From assembly GCF_001507645.1 (NCBI RefSeq), contig NZ_CP013909.1:4464001-4528000 (forward strand): a DNA stretch of 64,000 bases. Direction: 5' to 3'. The position numbers were made by a program, and so were the translations under genes. The DNA comes from Hymenobacter sedentarius (GTDB lineage: Bacteria > Bacteroidota > Bacteroidia > Cytophagales > Hymenobacteraceae). Below are positions 43,360 through 51,306 of this stretch, piece after piece. How positions within the stretch are numbered: position 1 is the stretch's first letter; each line of letters opens with the position of its first letter. The notes under the pieces were generated by a model. The model worked only from the letters and a program-made list of their open reading frames with translations. It did not search any database and was not told the origin of the DNA.

Positions 43360-43767
43360 ATGGAAAATGTGCAAAAAATGGCGGTAGCGGTGGTGGGCAG
43401 CCGGAGCGTGGTGAGCTGCCCGGCGCTGCTGGTCCGGCTTGATGCGCTGCAGGCTGCCGGTGAGCTGCACCAGGTGGTGAGCGGGGGCGCGGCGGGCGTG
43501 GACCGCATGGCGGCCCGGTGGGCGGCGGGCGCTGGTGTGGGGCTGCTGGAAATGCTGCCCGACTACCGCGCCCACGGCCCGGCCGCGCCGCTGGTGCGCA
43601 ACGGGGCGATAGTGGAAGCGGCTGACCTGGTGCTGGTGGTGTGGGACGGGCAAAGCCGGGGCACCCTGGACGCTGCACGCAAAGCCGCCAGGCTGGGCAA
43701 GCGCGTGGAATGGCTGGGCGCGCCTGCACCGAGCGCGGCCCCGGTGCCGGGTGGGCTGGGCCTGTGA
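43360..43767 (+). CDS. SLOG/DUF2493-like nucleotide-binding protein
   Basis: ATG 43360 (MENVQKMAVAVVGSRSVVSC), 135 residues. A Rossmann-like SLOG fold is visible: VAVVGSRSV at the first strand, VVSGGAAGVDRMAARWAAGA with the Gly-rich loop, LEMLPDYRAHGPAAPLVRNG and ADLVLVVWDGQSRGTLDAAR. The family (DUF2493/YspA-like) binds nucleotide-derived ligands and is frequent in phages and mobile elements; some SLOG proteins are sensors in defence or stress. It is divergent from the nuclease block. The C-terminus is Pro/Gly-rich and disordered. Confidence 0.82.
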   Translation: MENVQKMAVAVVGSRSVVSCPALLVRLDALQAAGELHQVVSGGAAGVDRMAARWAAGAGVGLLEMLPDYRAHGPAAPLVRNGAIVEAADLVLVVWDGQSRGTLDAARKAARLGKRVEWLGAPAPSAAPVPGGLGL

Positions 43768-44876
43768 GGCCCGCCAGGGCCGGCGGTGGTGGCCGCTAGC
43801 GGGGCCCCGACCAGACAACACCACTAAATGCCCTTGGCCAGGGGGCTAGGGGGCCGGCCGTGAGGCCCCCGGCGCGCGTAGCCGCACCATACGCCCGGAG
43901 GGCACCTTATGAGGGAGTAGCAGCCGAGAACGGCTGCGGAGCCCGAGGCAATGCAGAGTGAAACGGAGCATATTTCGGGGGTGCGGGGGACTCCCCGCTG
44001 GACACGCGCCCGGAGGGCTCCTAATTCAGCCAGGGGCCGCTGCTGCCGCTGTGGGAGCCTGCGCAGCATTCGGCCGCGCCCTGGCTTTGCTTCTGCCGAA
44101 TCTGACGTTACTCTGGTAGGCTTTTGGGTAGTGCGTGGGGCACGGCTAGGGGGCCGCGCATGGGAGATGCTGACCTTAGGGAAGCGGCGACCTTGCGCAT
44201 TGGCAACCTGGGCCGGCGCGGTGGGCTGGCGTCTGGCTAGGGCTGCGAGAGGCCGGCCGAATGGAGCGACGGGCTGCTGGCAAGCGAAGGCACGAAGCGC
44301 AGTCCGGCCGCTGGACGCGGAGTGAGGTGGGCCGGGGTGTGGATTTGCGGTAGGGGCGGCTGGCTGACCCTCGGGAAGCGGGACGCCCCGTTGGCGGGGG
44401 TACTGCAGCTTCACTGTGTCGGGAGTAGGCGCGCGGGCAGAGCGCGGGACGGGGCGCAGCGGCGGGGCGTAGGGCCCATAGTGAGCAATGGAACGACCAA
44501 CGGGAGAGAGGGAGCGAACGGCGGGCTCCGTAGCCCAGAAGCGAAGCCGCGGCCGGCGCGGGCGGTGGGCATTGGTAGGGGCTGGTGGCGCCTTTTTCAG
44601 GTGCTGCCTGACCCGCTGCCGGTTTGTTGCTGGCGCGTCGCTGAGTAGCTGCTGAAATGCGCAAGGGATGGGAAGGGCGCGACCAACGGGAGCGGTGCGC
44701 AGCACGGAAGCGAAGCGGACCCCTGGACAGCCCGCCCCCGGAGCGACCATCGGGAGCGGAGGGGATGCGCCCTGAATAATCCTATAAACAGAATCTAGCT
44801 GAAATGTCAGACCGAATATGCACTTTAGCGTAAGTTTATACAGAAGCGCAACTCACCATTTAGCATTTTGTAAGCC
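43768..44876. other. 1.1-kb noncoding GC-rich region with short repeats
   Basis: No credible gene: the longest frames are low-complexity Arg/Pro/Ala and have no starts in context. Repeated pieces: CGCCCGGAGGGC (43892 and 44007 regions), GGCTAGGGGGCCG (twice), GACCAACGGGAG (44494 and 44681 regions) with a variant GACCATCGGGAG near 44745, and GGGAAGCGG (twice). The last 100 bp before the holin-like gene become AT-rich and probably carry its promoter. Confidence 0.55.
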
Positions 44877-45179
44877 ATGCTGTTCAGTAGCTCAAAACTT
44901 GGCCACATTGGCCAGATAATCAGTACCGGCGCGGTCTGGGAAATCGGTACTTCGGCCTTCACCCCTCCTACCGCGAATGAGATTGAAACCTTCGTCCACG
45001 TCGTCATTCAGGTAGTAGTGGGTGTCGTGACGATTTATGCGACCGTGCGCAAGATGTTCCAGAAGCCCGAAACGGTGGTTCAGCTACCGGCCGTGGGGGC
45101 GGTTGTGGCTCCGTCGGCGTCACCGGCTGCTGTTTCCTCCGAAACCTCTATTACCGATGTTGCTCATGGCGCCCACTAA
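44877..45179 (+). CDS. Small membrane protein, holin-like
   Basis: A 100-residue protein with one hydrophobic segment (TFVHVVIQVVVGVVTIYATV), a short charged patch (RKMFQKPE) and a Val/Ala-rich tail. It overlaps the following endolysin gene by 23 bp in another frame, the common arrangement of phage holin-endolysin pairs. Identification as a holin rests on size, topology and that context. Confidence 0.6.
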   Translation: MLFSSSKLGHIGQIISTGAVWEIGTSAFTPPTANEIETFVHVVIQVVVGVVTIYATVRKMFQKPETVVQLPAVGAVVAPSASPAAVSSETSITDVAHGAH

Positions 45180-45639
45180 GCCAGCCGCTGGAGGTGCCCC
45201 TAAGCGGCAACGGGTGGCGCCGGCGCTGGGGCCAATTGAACGGAAGATTCAGGCAGCGCGGCTGGTTCAGGCAATGCCGAGCCTGGGAGCGGCGTATGCC
45301 CATGCGCTTGCCCGGTGGGAAGCGGACCCGGTACTGCGGCTGCTGGGCTTGCCCATGATTACGGAATGCTACCGGTCGGTGGCGCGCCAAGAGGAGCTGT
45401 ACGCGCAGGGGCGGACCAAGCCCGGGGCCATTGTGACGTACAAGCGCGGGGGCGAGTCGAAGCACAACTGGTTGCCCTGCCCTGCTCTGGACGTGGCGTT
45501 TCTGCTGCCGAATGGGGAAATGTCGTGGTCGGGGCTGCTGCTGAGCAAGTTTGCGCGGCTGATGAAGGCGGCCGATGCGCGGGTGCATTGGGGCGGCGAC
45601 TGGCCCGGGTTTAAGGACCGGCCGCATTTTGAGGTATGA
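45157..45639 (+). CDS. M15-family peptidoglycan endopeptidase (endolysin-like)
   Basis: The start is ATG 45157 or 45166 (MLLMAPTKPAAGGAPKRQRV), about 160 residues, inside the holin-like gene's end. The peptidase_M15 core shows SVARQEELYAQGRTKPGAIV, then the zinc ligands His in GESKHNWLPCPALDVAFLL (H and D) and His in KDRPHFEV. Such enzymes cut the L-Ala-D-Glu or D-Ala bond of peptidoglycan. Together with the holin-like gene it suggests a phage lysis cassette in the island. Confidence 0.87.
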   Translation: MLLMAPTKPAAGGAPKRQRVAPALGPIERKIQAARLVQAMPSLGAAYAHALARWEADPVLRLLGLPMITECYRSVARQEELYAQGRTKPGAIVTYKRGGESKHNWLPCPALDVAFLLPNGEMSWSGLLLSKFARLMKAADARVHWGGDWPGFKDRPHFEV

Positions 45640-45649
45640 GCGATAAACG

Positions 45650-45681
45650 AAATGAGCAGCCCACATGGGCTGCTCATTTTT
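45650..45681 (+). terminator. Intrinsic terminator after the endolysin gene
   Basis: AAATGAGCAGCCC(ACAT)GGGCTGCTCATTT is a perfect stem with a T-run of five. It is 11 bp past the endolysin stop. Confidence 0.93.
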
Positions 45682-45913
45682 GCTTCGAACGGCGGTGTGG
45701 GAATAATACCAGTAGCTAAAAAACACATGATGCTGGTGCTGGCTAGCGGAACATGTTGTTTTGAATGATTAGTGGCGGGTGCTGGTAGAACAAAATCAGC
45801 CTGGGCAATTGTGGCAACTTGCTAAAGTTCTATGGTCTGAAAATCACATGACCGGATAGTTGCTACGGAGGCGGTAAATTGTCCATTCCAAATCTCATTC
45901 CCAAATGCTACTT

Positions 45914-46237
45914 ATGAAAAAGTTATTCCCTCGCAACGCTTCAGTGGTGCTCCTGCTGGCGGGTCTGGCCCTGGCCAGTTGCTCGAAAAAACCGGATGCC
46001 TGCTTCACTATTGAGAAAGGCCAACCGAGCTCGAAGCTAAACGACGAGGTGGAAGTCAATGCGGCCTGCAGCACCGACGCCGACGACTACGTGTGGGACT
46101 TTGGCGACGGTGCCAGCACGACCGGAGCCAAGGCCAAGCACAAGTACAACGCGGTGGGACAGTTCACGGTGAAGCTCACGGCGAAGAACAGCAGCAAGGA
46201 ATCGACGACGAGCAAGCAGGTAACCATTGTGCCCTAA
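45914..46237 (+). CDS. PKD-domain lipoprotein
   Basis: ATG 45914 (MKKLFPRNASVVLLLAGLAL) gives 107 residues with lipobox ASC at about residue 24. One PKD domain fills the rest: CSTDADDYVWDFGDGASTTG, KHKYNAVGQFTVKLTAKNSS with the family's WDFGDG and the Tyr-x3-G-x-Y/F spacing. PKD domains are beta-sandwich adhesion or spacer modules on envelope proteins. It has its own terminator. Confidence 0.9.
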   Translation: MKKLFPRNASVVLLLAGLALASCSKKPDACFTIEKGQPSSKLNDEVEVNAACSTDADDYVWDFGDGASTTGAKAKHKYNAVGQFTVKLTAKNSSKESTTSKQVTIVP

Positions 46238-46257
46238 CGGCGGGACGTAGCGAACGT

Positions 46258-46290
46258 AAAAAGGCCCGCCTGGAAAGGCAGGCCTTTTTA
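46258..46290 (+). terminator. Intrinsic terminator of the PKD lipoprotein gene
   Basis: AAAAAGGCCCGCCT pairs with AGGCAGGCCTTTTT (one mismatch), loop GGAA. It can also end transcription coming from the right. Confidence 0.88.
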
Positions 46291-46425
46291 CTGTATGGTG
46301 TCAGTGGCGGCTAGCGGGTGCGGTGAAGCAGGAGCGGCCGGCAGGGCCTTGCGCTACCAGCAGCGGCGGGCTACGTCGGCCCTGGGTTCAGTGGCACAGC
46401 GGCCCAGCGGCGGGGTGGAAACGGG

Positions 46426-46686
46426 TTAGTGCTTGCCTTTGCCGTGGCCCTTGCCGCGCACTTCATAATACGCCGGGCCCGTGGGCACCAGGTACACGGC
46501 CTGGCCTTTTTTCAGCTTTTTGGGCTTGTACGGCTTGTACTTGGGCGCGTGCTCGACCACCACCACCTGGGGCTGGTAGGCGGGCTGGCCGATGTTGATG
46601 TTTATCTGGGCCTGGGCGGACGGCGCCGCAAGCAGGGCAAAAGCGCCGACCAGGGCCGTGCCGAGGAATTTAGAATAAGTATTCAT
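46426..46686 (-). CDS. Small secreted basic protein
   Basis: An 86-residue protein with signal peptide (FLGTALVGAFALLAAPSAQA). The mature 58 residues are very basic and Tyr/Pro-rich (KYKPYKPKKLKKGQAVYLVP, ending GKGHGKGKH). Possibly an envelope or polymer-binding peptide; no family recognised. It starts 18 bp after the broken beta-barrel gene on the same strand. Confidence 0.65.
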   Translation of the reverse strand: MNTYSKFLGTALVGAFALLAAPSAQAQININIGQPAYQPQVVVVEHAPKYKPYKPKKLKKGQAVYLVPTGPAYYEVRGKGHGKGKH

Positions 46687-46704
46687 ACGAGCGGTTAATG
46701 AAGG

Positions 46705-47067
46705 CTAAAGGGTGACGGTGAGGGTGAAGTAGGAGCGGCCGGCGGAATCGTCTTTGGGTAGTACGTTGACGGGCTGCAGGTAGCGGTAGGCCACTTCGGC
46801 CGAGACCTTGCCGAGGGTATAGGCGACGGGCAGGCGCAGACCGTAGCTGAGCAGGGTGAAGCGAGTGGCGTCGGTGCTGGTAGTCGTGGGGGTGCCGATT
46901 TTGGTTTTGGGCTTTTTGTTGCCGCGCTGGATTTGCTGGGCGTCGCTGACTTGTGCGAAGTCCTGGGTGCCGCTGGCCTGGTCGTGGGGCTTGGACCGGG
47001 CTCACGCGGCGGGGCCAGTGAGGAACAGGGCGCTGGCCAGAACGAGCTTAGGGAAAAAGTGCGGCAT
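46705..47067 (-). pseudogene. Small outer-membrane protein gene stopped by one TGA
   Basis: From ATG 47067 (MPHFFPKLVLASALFLTGPA) the frame is 121 codons long to TAG 46705-46707, broken once by TGA at 47002-47004 (codon 22), right after the signal peptide. Past it the frame continues as a sensible beta-barrel fragment: FTLLSYGLRLPVAYTLGKVS and VAYRYLQPVNVLPKDDSAGR, then YFTLTVTL, ending in hydrophobic residues as outer-membrane strands do. A single substitution (for example from CGA) explains the break. Sequencing error is possible. Confidence 0.65.
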
Positions 47068-47206
47068 GTGGGGAGGGGCGAAAACAAAGCAGCCGCTACC
47101 GGCGGCAACTTGGCCGAACTTGTGGCCCTGCGCGAAGCCTTGCGCACCTACGAACTTGCCCACCCCACAGAGCATGGGGGCGGTGCCCCTCGCCGGCGTT
47201 AGGTGG

Positions 47207-47443
47207 CTACGCAACTACCTCGTACGCTTCAACCTTGGGCTCGGGCGCGGGACGTACTGTTTTGGGAGCCGGTTGGGTAAGAGGCGACGTGCGTGGCAGG
47301 TGCATAGGCAATGTTGCGGGTACGGGTTGGGCGGCTTCGGCCTGCCAGCGGGCCACATCCTCAGCGGTGAATTTCGTCCACACGCCTTCCCGAAAGCAAG
47401 CTAGGCACAGGCCGAGTAACGCAAATAGCACACCGTACATCAT
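47207..47443 (-). CDS. Small membrane-anchored hypothetical protein
   Basis: A 78-residue protein with an N-terminal hydrophobic segment (MMYGVLFALLGLCLACFREG) and a Pro-rich tail (PRTSPLTQPAPKTVRPAPEP). Looks like a one-helix membrane or secreted protein. Lies 140 bp upstream of the broken barrel gene, same strand. Function unknown. Confidence 0.45.
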   Translation of the reverse strand: MMYGVLFALLGLCLACFREGVWTKFTAEDVARWQAEAAQPVPATLPMHLPRTSPLTQPAPKTVRPAPEPKVEAYEVVA

Positions 47444-47617
47444 GGTAACGCAGTTCGTGGAAAGGGCCTGGGGTCACAGACGAGGCCATTTACCCGCGTA
47501 GCTTCCTAAATGTTGCGGTTGATGGGTTACGGTTTGGTTACCAGGAGCCAATGCGCGGGTGCACAAGCTGGAGGGGTAAGGACGGGCAGCGGGTTGAAGC
47601 TTAAACAAGAGATGAAA

Positions 47618-47641
47618 CGAGCGAACCACTTGGTTCGCTCG
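47618..47641 (-). terminator. Hairpin after the signalling operon
   Basis: CGAGCGAACCA pairs with TGGTTCGCTCG in a perfect stem around CT; on the minus strand it is followed by TTTCATCT. It lies 32 bp beyond the GAF gene stop and probably terminates that operon. Confidence 0.7.
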
Positions 47642-47673
47642 TGGTGGGTTGGGAAAAAGGATTGGTTTTGCCC

Positions 47674-48387
47674 TCAGCATTGGTGCTCGCTGAGCAAGCG
47701 CTGCAGGTCGGACAGGCGGCGCTCGACCTGGGTTAGCAGGTCGGCGGGCACGGGGATTTGGACGCCGTGGCGGGTGAAGAGGTAGCGCACCAGGGCGGTG
47801 AGCTCGCGCAGCTCTTCCTGGAGCTGGGCGCGGGTGTTTTCCCATTGCGCGGCCCCGTCCAGGGGCTGGGCCAGGCAGGCCAGGCGCAGGGCAATGGCCT
47901 GGCTGACGAGGGCGGCCAGCAGGTCGAGCACCCGCTGTTCGTCGGCGGTGAAGGTGCGGGGCCGGCGGTCGATGATGCAGAGCGTGCCCAAGGGGCGCTG
48001 GTCGGGCAGGCGCAGCAGGGCCCCGGCGTAGAAGCGCAGCTCGTTGCCTTCGGCGGCGTGCAGGGCCTCCAGGGGCACGGAGGCGCTGGTTTCGAGGGCC
48101 AGGTCGTGGTAGACCACGGCGCGGGCTTTCTCGATGGCGGTGGCGCAGAGGGCTTCCACGCGGGGCTGCCGGGCGTTGCCGGGCATGCCGTAGTTGACGG
48201 GGTAAAGCACCTCGTCTTCCTCGACCACGCTAATGAGCGAGATGGGCAGGCTGAACACCTGGGCGGTGAGGGCCACGAACTCGTCGAACACGGGCTCGAT
48301 GAGGGTGGGCAAGACGTGGTGGGCGCGCAAGCTGCGCAGGCGCTCGGGCTCGTCGTCGGGCAACAGGGAAGCAGGGGTCGCGGACAT
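47674..48387 (-). CDS. GAF-domain protein
   Basis: ATG 48387 (MSATPASLLPDDEPERLRSL) gives 237 residues. A single GAF domain (about 25-175) shows FDEFVALTAQVFSLPISLIS, the middle VEALCATAIEKARAVVYHDL, and LRFYAGALLRLPDQRPLGTL leading to CIIDRRPRTF, the usual GAF ending. A helical tail (185-237) may dimerise. No output domain, so it probably works as a sensor or scaffold for the kinase 7 bp upstream. The ligand is unknown. Confidence 0.88.
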   Translation of the reverse strand: MSATPASLLPDDEPERLRSLRAHHVLPTLIEPVFDEFVALTAQVFSLPISLISVVEEDEVLYPVNYGMPGNARQPRVEALCATAIEKARAVVYHDLALETSASVPLEALHAAEGNELRFYAGALLRLPDQRPLGTLCIIDRRPRTFTADEQRVLDLLAALVSQAIALRLACLAQPLDGAAQWENTRAQLQEELRELTALVRYLFTRHGVQIPVPADLLTQVERRLSDLQRLLSEHQC

Positions 48388-48394
48388 GGCGTGT

Positions 48395-50260
48395 TCAGGT
48401 ATCGAACCAGTGAATGGTGAACGTGGTGCCTTCGCCCACTGTGCTGGCGACCTCCAGGTGGCCGCCGCGGCTGGCCACCACGCGCTGCACCAGGTACATG
48501 CCCACGCCGGCCCCGGCAATGGCGGGGTGCTGGCGCTCGAAGGGCTGGAACAGGGGACCGGCGCGGTCGGGCAACACCATGCCGAGGCCGTTGTCCTGCA
48601 CGACCAGCGTGGGGCGGCCGGGGGCCGGCAGGGTGCTGCGCACGAGGATGTGCGGCGGCCGGTCGGGGTGGGCGAACTTGAGGGCGTTGCTGAGCAGGTT
48701 GTGCAGGATGGAGCGCAGGTTGGCCCGGCCGTAGGTGAGCTCGGGGGCAGCGGCGAAGTCCAACTCGAAGGTGGCCCCGCTTTCCTGCACCTGCGTGCGC
48801 AGGCCGAGCAGCACTTCCTCGGCTACGGTGCGCAGGTCGAGCGGCTCGGCGGGGGCCGAGAGGCCGCGCTGCTCCTGCACGGTGGCGGCCAGCTCCTGCA
48901 GGGTGTCGTCGAGCTGGCCCAGGGCATCCTCCACCATGGTCAGGATGGGGGCCTCGTCGGGGTCGGCGAAGGAAGCCGTGCGGCGCAGCTCGTCGAACAA
49001 GCCGCGCAGGTTGAGCAGGGGCTGCTTGAGGTCGTGCGAGGCGGTGTACACGAAGGTGTCGAGGTCGCGGTTGGTGCGGGCCAGCTCGTCGTACTGGGTT
49101 TGCAGCGCGTCGCGCAGGCGGTGCTGGTCGTCCATGTCGGTGCAGGCCCCGAACCAGCGGGGGCCGCGCTCGTCGGCCCGCTGGCGGGCGCGCAGCAGGT
49201 GCCAGCGGTAGCGGCCGTCGTGGCGGCGCAGGCGGTAGAGGCCTTCGTAGGGCTGGCCGGTGGCCACGCTGTGCACCCACCCCCGGGCAGCGCCCACTTG
49301 CTCGTCGGGGTGGATGAGGGCCACCCACCCCGTGGGGCCGAGTTCCTCGGCGCTCAGGCCGGTGTAGTCGGCGGTGTGCTGGTTGTAGTAGTCGATGAGG
49401 CCCTGGGCCGTGGCCGTCCAGATGAGCTCGGGGATGCTGTCGGCCAGAAAGCGCAGCTCGGCCTCGCCGCGGCGCAGGGCCTCGGTGAGTTCGCGCTGGT
49501 CGTGAATTTCCGTAAGGGCGCCGTGCCAGAACACGGGCTGGCCGGGGGCGTGCAGCTCGGGCAGGCCGCGGCTCAGCACCCAGCGGTACTGCCCGTCGTG
49601 CCGGCGCAGGCGGTACTCGTAGCTCCAGCCGGTGCCGGCGGTGCGGGCCGTTTCGGACTGGTAGAGCACCCGCAGGCGGTCGTCGGGGTGAATGAGCAGG
49701 GGCCAGATGGCGTTGAGGTCGGCCGTGACGGGCTGGCCGGTGAAGTAGTACCACTGCGGGCTCACGTATTCGAAGTGGCCGGCCGCGTCCACGGTGAAGG
49801 TGATTTGAGGCACGGTTTCGGTGAGCACCCGCAGGCGGGTGTCGAGGCGGCGGGTTTCGATGGCCAGCTCGTGGGCCCGCTGGCGGGCCTGCTCCTGCTC
49901 GGTGACGTCGACGGCGAAGAGCAGCAGGCCGCTGGCGGTCTGGTCGTCCTCGCTCACGGGCTCAAGGGTCAGGTCGTAGTAGCGCAGCACCGTGCCCGCG
50001 TCGGCGGTGGACGAGGGCAGGCCGTAGGCCCGGGCCACGAAGGGGCGGCCGGAGCGGTACACCTGCTGCATCACCTCCACCAGGTCGGGCGGCACGGGGC
50101 CCGGCTGGGCCAGCAGGGGCTGGTTGGGGGCCACGGGGGCACCGAGCAGGGTTTCCAGGGCCCCGTTGGCGAAGCCCACGCGCAGCTCGGGGCCGAGCAG
50201 GGTGGCCACGCCGGCGGGCAGGCGCCGCAGCACGTGGGGCAGGTGGGTGGGCTCAAGCAT
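48395..50260 (-). CDS. Multi-PAS sensor histidine kinase (BLUF-coupled)
   Basis: ATG 50260 (MLEPTHLPHVLRRLPAGVAT) gives 621 residues. Three PAS modules (about 1-120, 140-260, 265-385; the second and third with PAC signatures such as YEYRLRRHDGQYRWVLSRG and YEGLYRLRRHDGRYRWHLLR) precede HisKA with TASHDLKQPLLNLRGLFDEL (phospho-His) and HATPase_c with NLLSNALKFAHPDRPPHILV, VVQDNGLGMVLPD and GAGVGMYLVQRVVASRGGHL. No membrane segments: a soluble kinase. Its ATG lies 8 bp inside the BLUF gene, so translation is coupled, and the BLUF protein is a likely partner or input. Confidence 0.92.
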   Translation of the reverse strand: MLEPTHLPHVLRRLPAGVATLLGPELRVGFANGALETLLGAPVAPNQPLLAQPGPVPPDLVEVMQQVYRSGRPFVARAYGLPSSTADAGTVLRYYDLTLEPVSEDDQTASGLLLFAVDVTEQEQARQRAHELAIETRRLDTRLRVLTETVPQITFTVDAAGHFEYVSPQWYYFTGQPVTADLNAIWPLLIHPDDRLRVLYQSETARTAGTGWSYEYRLRRHDGQYRWVLSRGLPELHAPGQPVFWHGALTEIHDQRELTEALRRGEAELRFLADSIPELIWTATAQGLIDYYNQHTADYTGLSAEELGPTGWVALIHPDEQVGAARGWVHSVATGQPYEGLYRLRRHDGRYRWHLLRARQRADERGPRWFGACTDMDDQHRLRDALQTQYDELARTNRDLDTFVYTASHDLKQPLLNLRGLFDELRRTASFADPDEAPILTMVEDALGQLDDTLQELAATVQEQRGLSAPAEPLDLRTVAEEVLLGLRTQVQESGATFELDFAAAPELTYGRANLRSILHNLLSNALKFAHPDRPPHILVRSTLPAPGRPTLVVQDNGLGMVLPDRAGPLFQPFERQHPAIAGAGVGMYLVQRVVASRGGHLEVASTVGEGTTFTIHWFDT

Positions 50261-50705
50261 GCAGCGTTTCCACTTCGGCGGGGAGGGCGTCGGGGCCGAA
50301 CACGGCCACGCGCACCAGGTCGAGGAGCAGCGCGTCGGCGATGGCCAGCGTGGGCGGCAGGGCGGGCACGCGGGTGGGCTCCAGGAACCCGGCCAGCTGG
50401 TCGAAGCTGGCGGGCTGGAGCGGGTGGAAAGCCATGGACCACGCCGGGAAGCTGCGGGCCGCAATGGGCTTGTGCACGAGCTTGTGCACGTCGGAGTGGC
50501 GGCCGTCCTGGGCAATGCGAGCGTAGAGGGCCTCCACCACCTCGGCTTCGCCTTCGATGAGCTGGGCGATGTGGCCGTGGCTGTAGAAGAGGATGCCGGT
50601 GATGCCGAGGCGGGCGTTGTTGCGGTGGCACTGGTCGAGCAGGTGCTGCAGGTCGGCGTCGGAGAGCGGGTGTACGGCCCGGCTCAGGTAAACAAGGTGA
50701 ATCAT
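50253..50705 (-). CDS. BLUF-domain blue-light photoreceptor
   Basis: ATG 50705 (MIHLVYLSRAVHPLSDADLQ) gives 150 residues. The BLUF domain fills residues 1-95 and has the full flavin-binding set: Tyr6 (HLVYLSR), Asn30 (QCHRNNARLGITGILF), Gln48 (GHIAQLIEGE), and Trp89/Met91 in SFPAWSMAF, the light-switching positions in AppA-type proteins. A helical C-terminal extension of about 50 residues has no enzymatic domain, so this is a short BLUF that signals through a partner. It overlaps the downstream kinase gene by 8 bp and lies 148 bp after the response-regulator gene. Confidence 0.95.
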   Translation of the reverse strand: MIHLVYLSRAVHPLSDADLQHLLDQCHRNNARLGITGILFYSHGHIAQLIEGEAEVVEALYARIAQDGRHSDVHKLVHKPIAARSFPAWSMAFHPLQPASFDQLAGFLEPTRVPALPPTLAIADALLLDLVRVAVFGPDALPAEVETLHA

Positions 50706-50853
50706 GCGGCGGGGCGGTATGAGGCCGGGCGGTAACGGAACAAATTTAAAAGGAACGCCCCATATAGGGCCGAGGCGCGGGGATGCGGGCCACTGCTGAC
50801 GGCCCGGCGGCAACGGGTGGGCCGCGTGGAATAAAGTTGGCCGGTTGGCGCGG

Positions 50854-51285
50854 CTAGCGCTCCTGGTTGGCGCGGCCGAAGTGCTCCTGCACCACCTGGG
50901 CGATTTTCTCGGCGGTGAGGGGCTTGGTGAGGAAGCCGGCCACGGGCAGCGCGTCGGCGCGCGCCACGTCGGCGGGGTGCAGCGAGGTGGTGAGCATGAT
51001 GATGACGATGGCCTGCTGCCGGGCCAGCGGCAGCTGCTGGTAGGCGGCAAGAAAGTCGAAGCCGTTGAGGACGGGCATGTTGACGTCGAGGAAAATCAGG
51101 TCCGGGCAGGCGGGCGCCACGGGGTCGGTGCAGGAAGTGGCCAGCACGTGCAAGGCTTCCTGGCCGTTGAGGGCCTCGCGCACCTGGCCGGTGACGGCCA
51201 GGCGCTGGAGCAGCTTGCGGTTGAGGTAGTTGGTGGCGGGGTCGTCGTCGACGAGCAGGGTGCAGCGGATGGGCGTTGGGGACAT
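50854..51285 (-). CDS. Single-domain response regulator
   Basis: A 143-residue receiver domain: acidic pocket LLVDDDPATNYL, phospho-Asp in LIFLDVNMPVLNGFDFL, Thr/Ser in IIMLTTSLHPADV and Lys in AGFLTKPLTAEKIA. There is no output domain, as for CheY-like or Rcp1-like regulators. It starts 21 bp after the large PAS kinase stop and is likely phosphorylated by it. The target is unknown. Confidence 0.94.
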   Translation of the reverse strand: MSPTPIRCTLLVDDDPATNYLNRKLLQRLAVTGQVREALNGQEALHVLATSCTDPVAPACPDLIFLDVNMPVLNGFDFLAAYQQLPLARQQAIVIIMLTTSLHPADVARADALPVAGFLTKPLTAEKIAQVVQEHFGRANQER

Positions 51286-51306
51286 ACAGCGGGCAGCCGT
51301 TACGGA

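Noticed and set aside
43824..44750. Long open frame of 308 codons on the minus strand
   Set aside because: Composition is almost only Pro, Arg, Ala and Ser, there is no family pattern, and other frames are equally open; it reflects high GC, not coding.
46705..47067. TGA read as an amino acid
   Set aside because: Several intact genes here end in TGA and no recoding signal is visible, so the two in-frame TGA codons are better explained as mutations or sequencing errors.
46695..47147. 150-codon frame on the minus strand
   Set aside because: It is out of frame with the signal peptide and barrel strands of the broken gene at 46705-47067 and consists of Pro, Ser and Ala.
48233..50560. Open frame of 775 codons on the plus strand
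   Set aside because: Antisense to the BLUF-coupled kinase gene; no recognisable domain.
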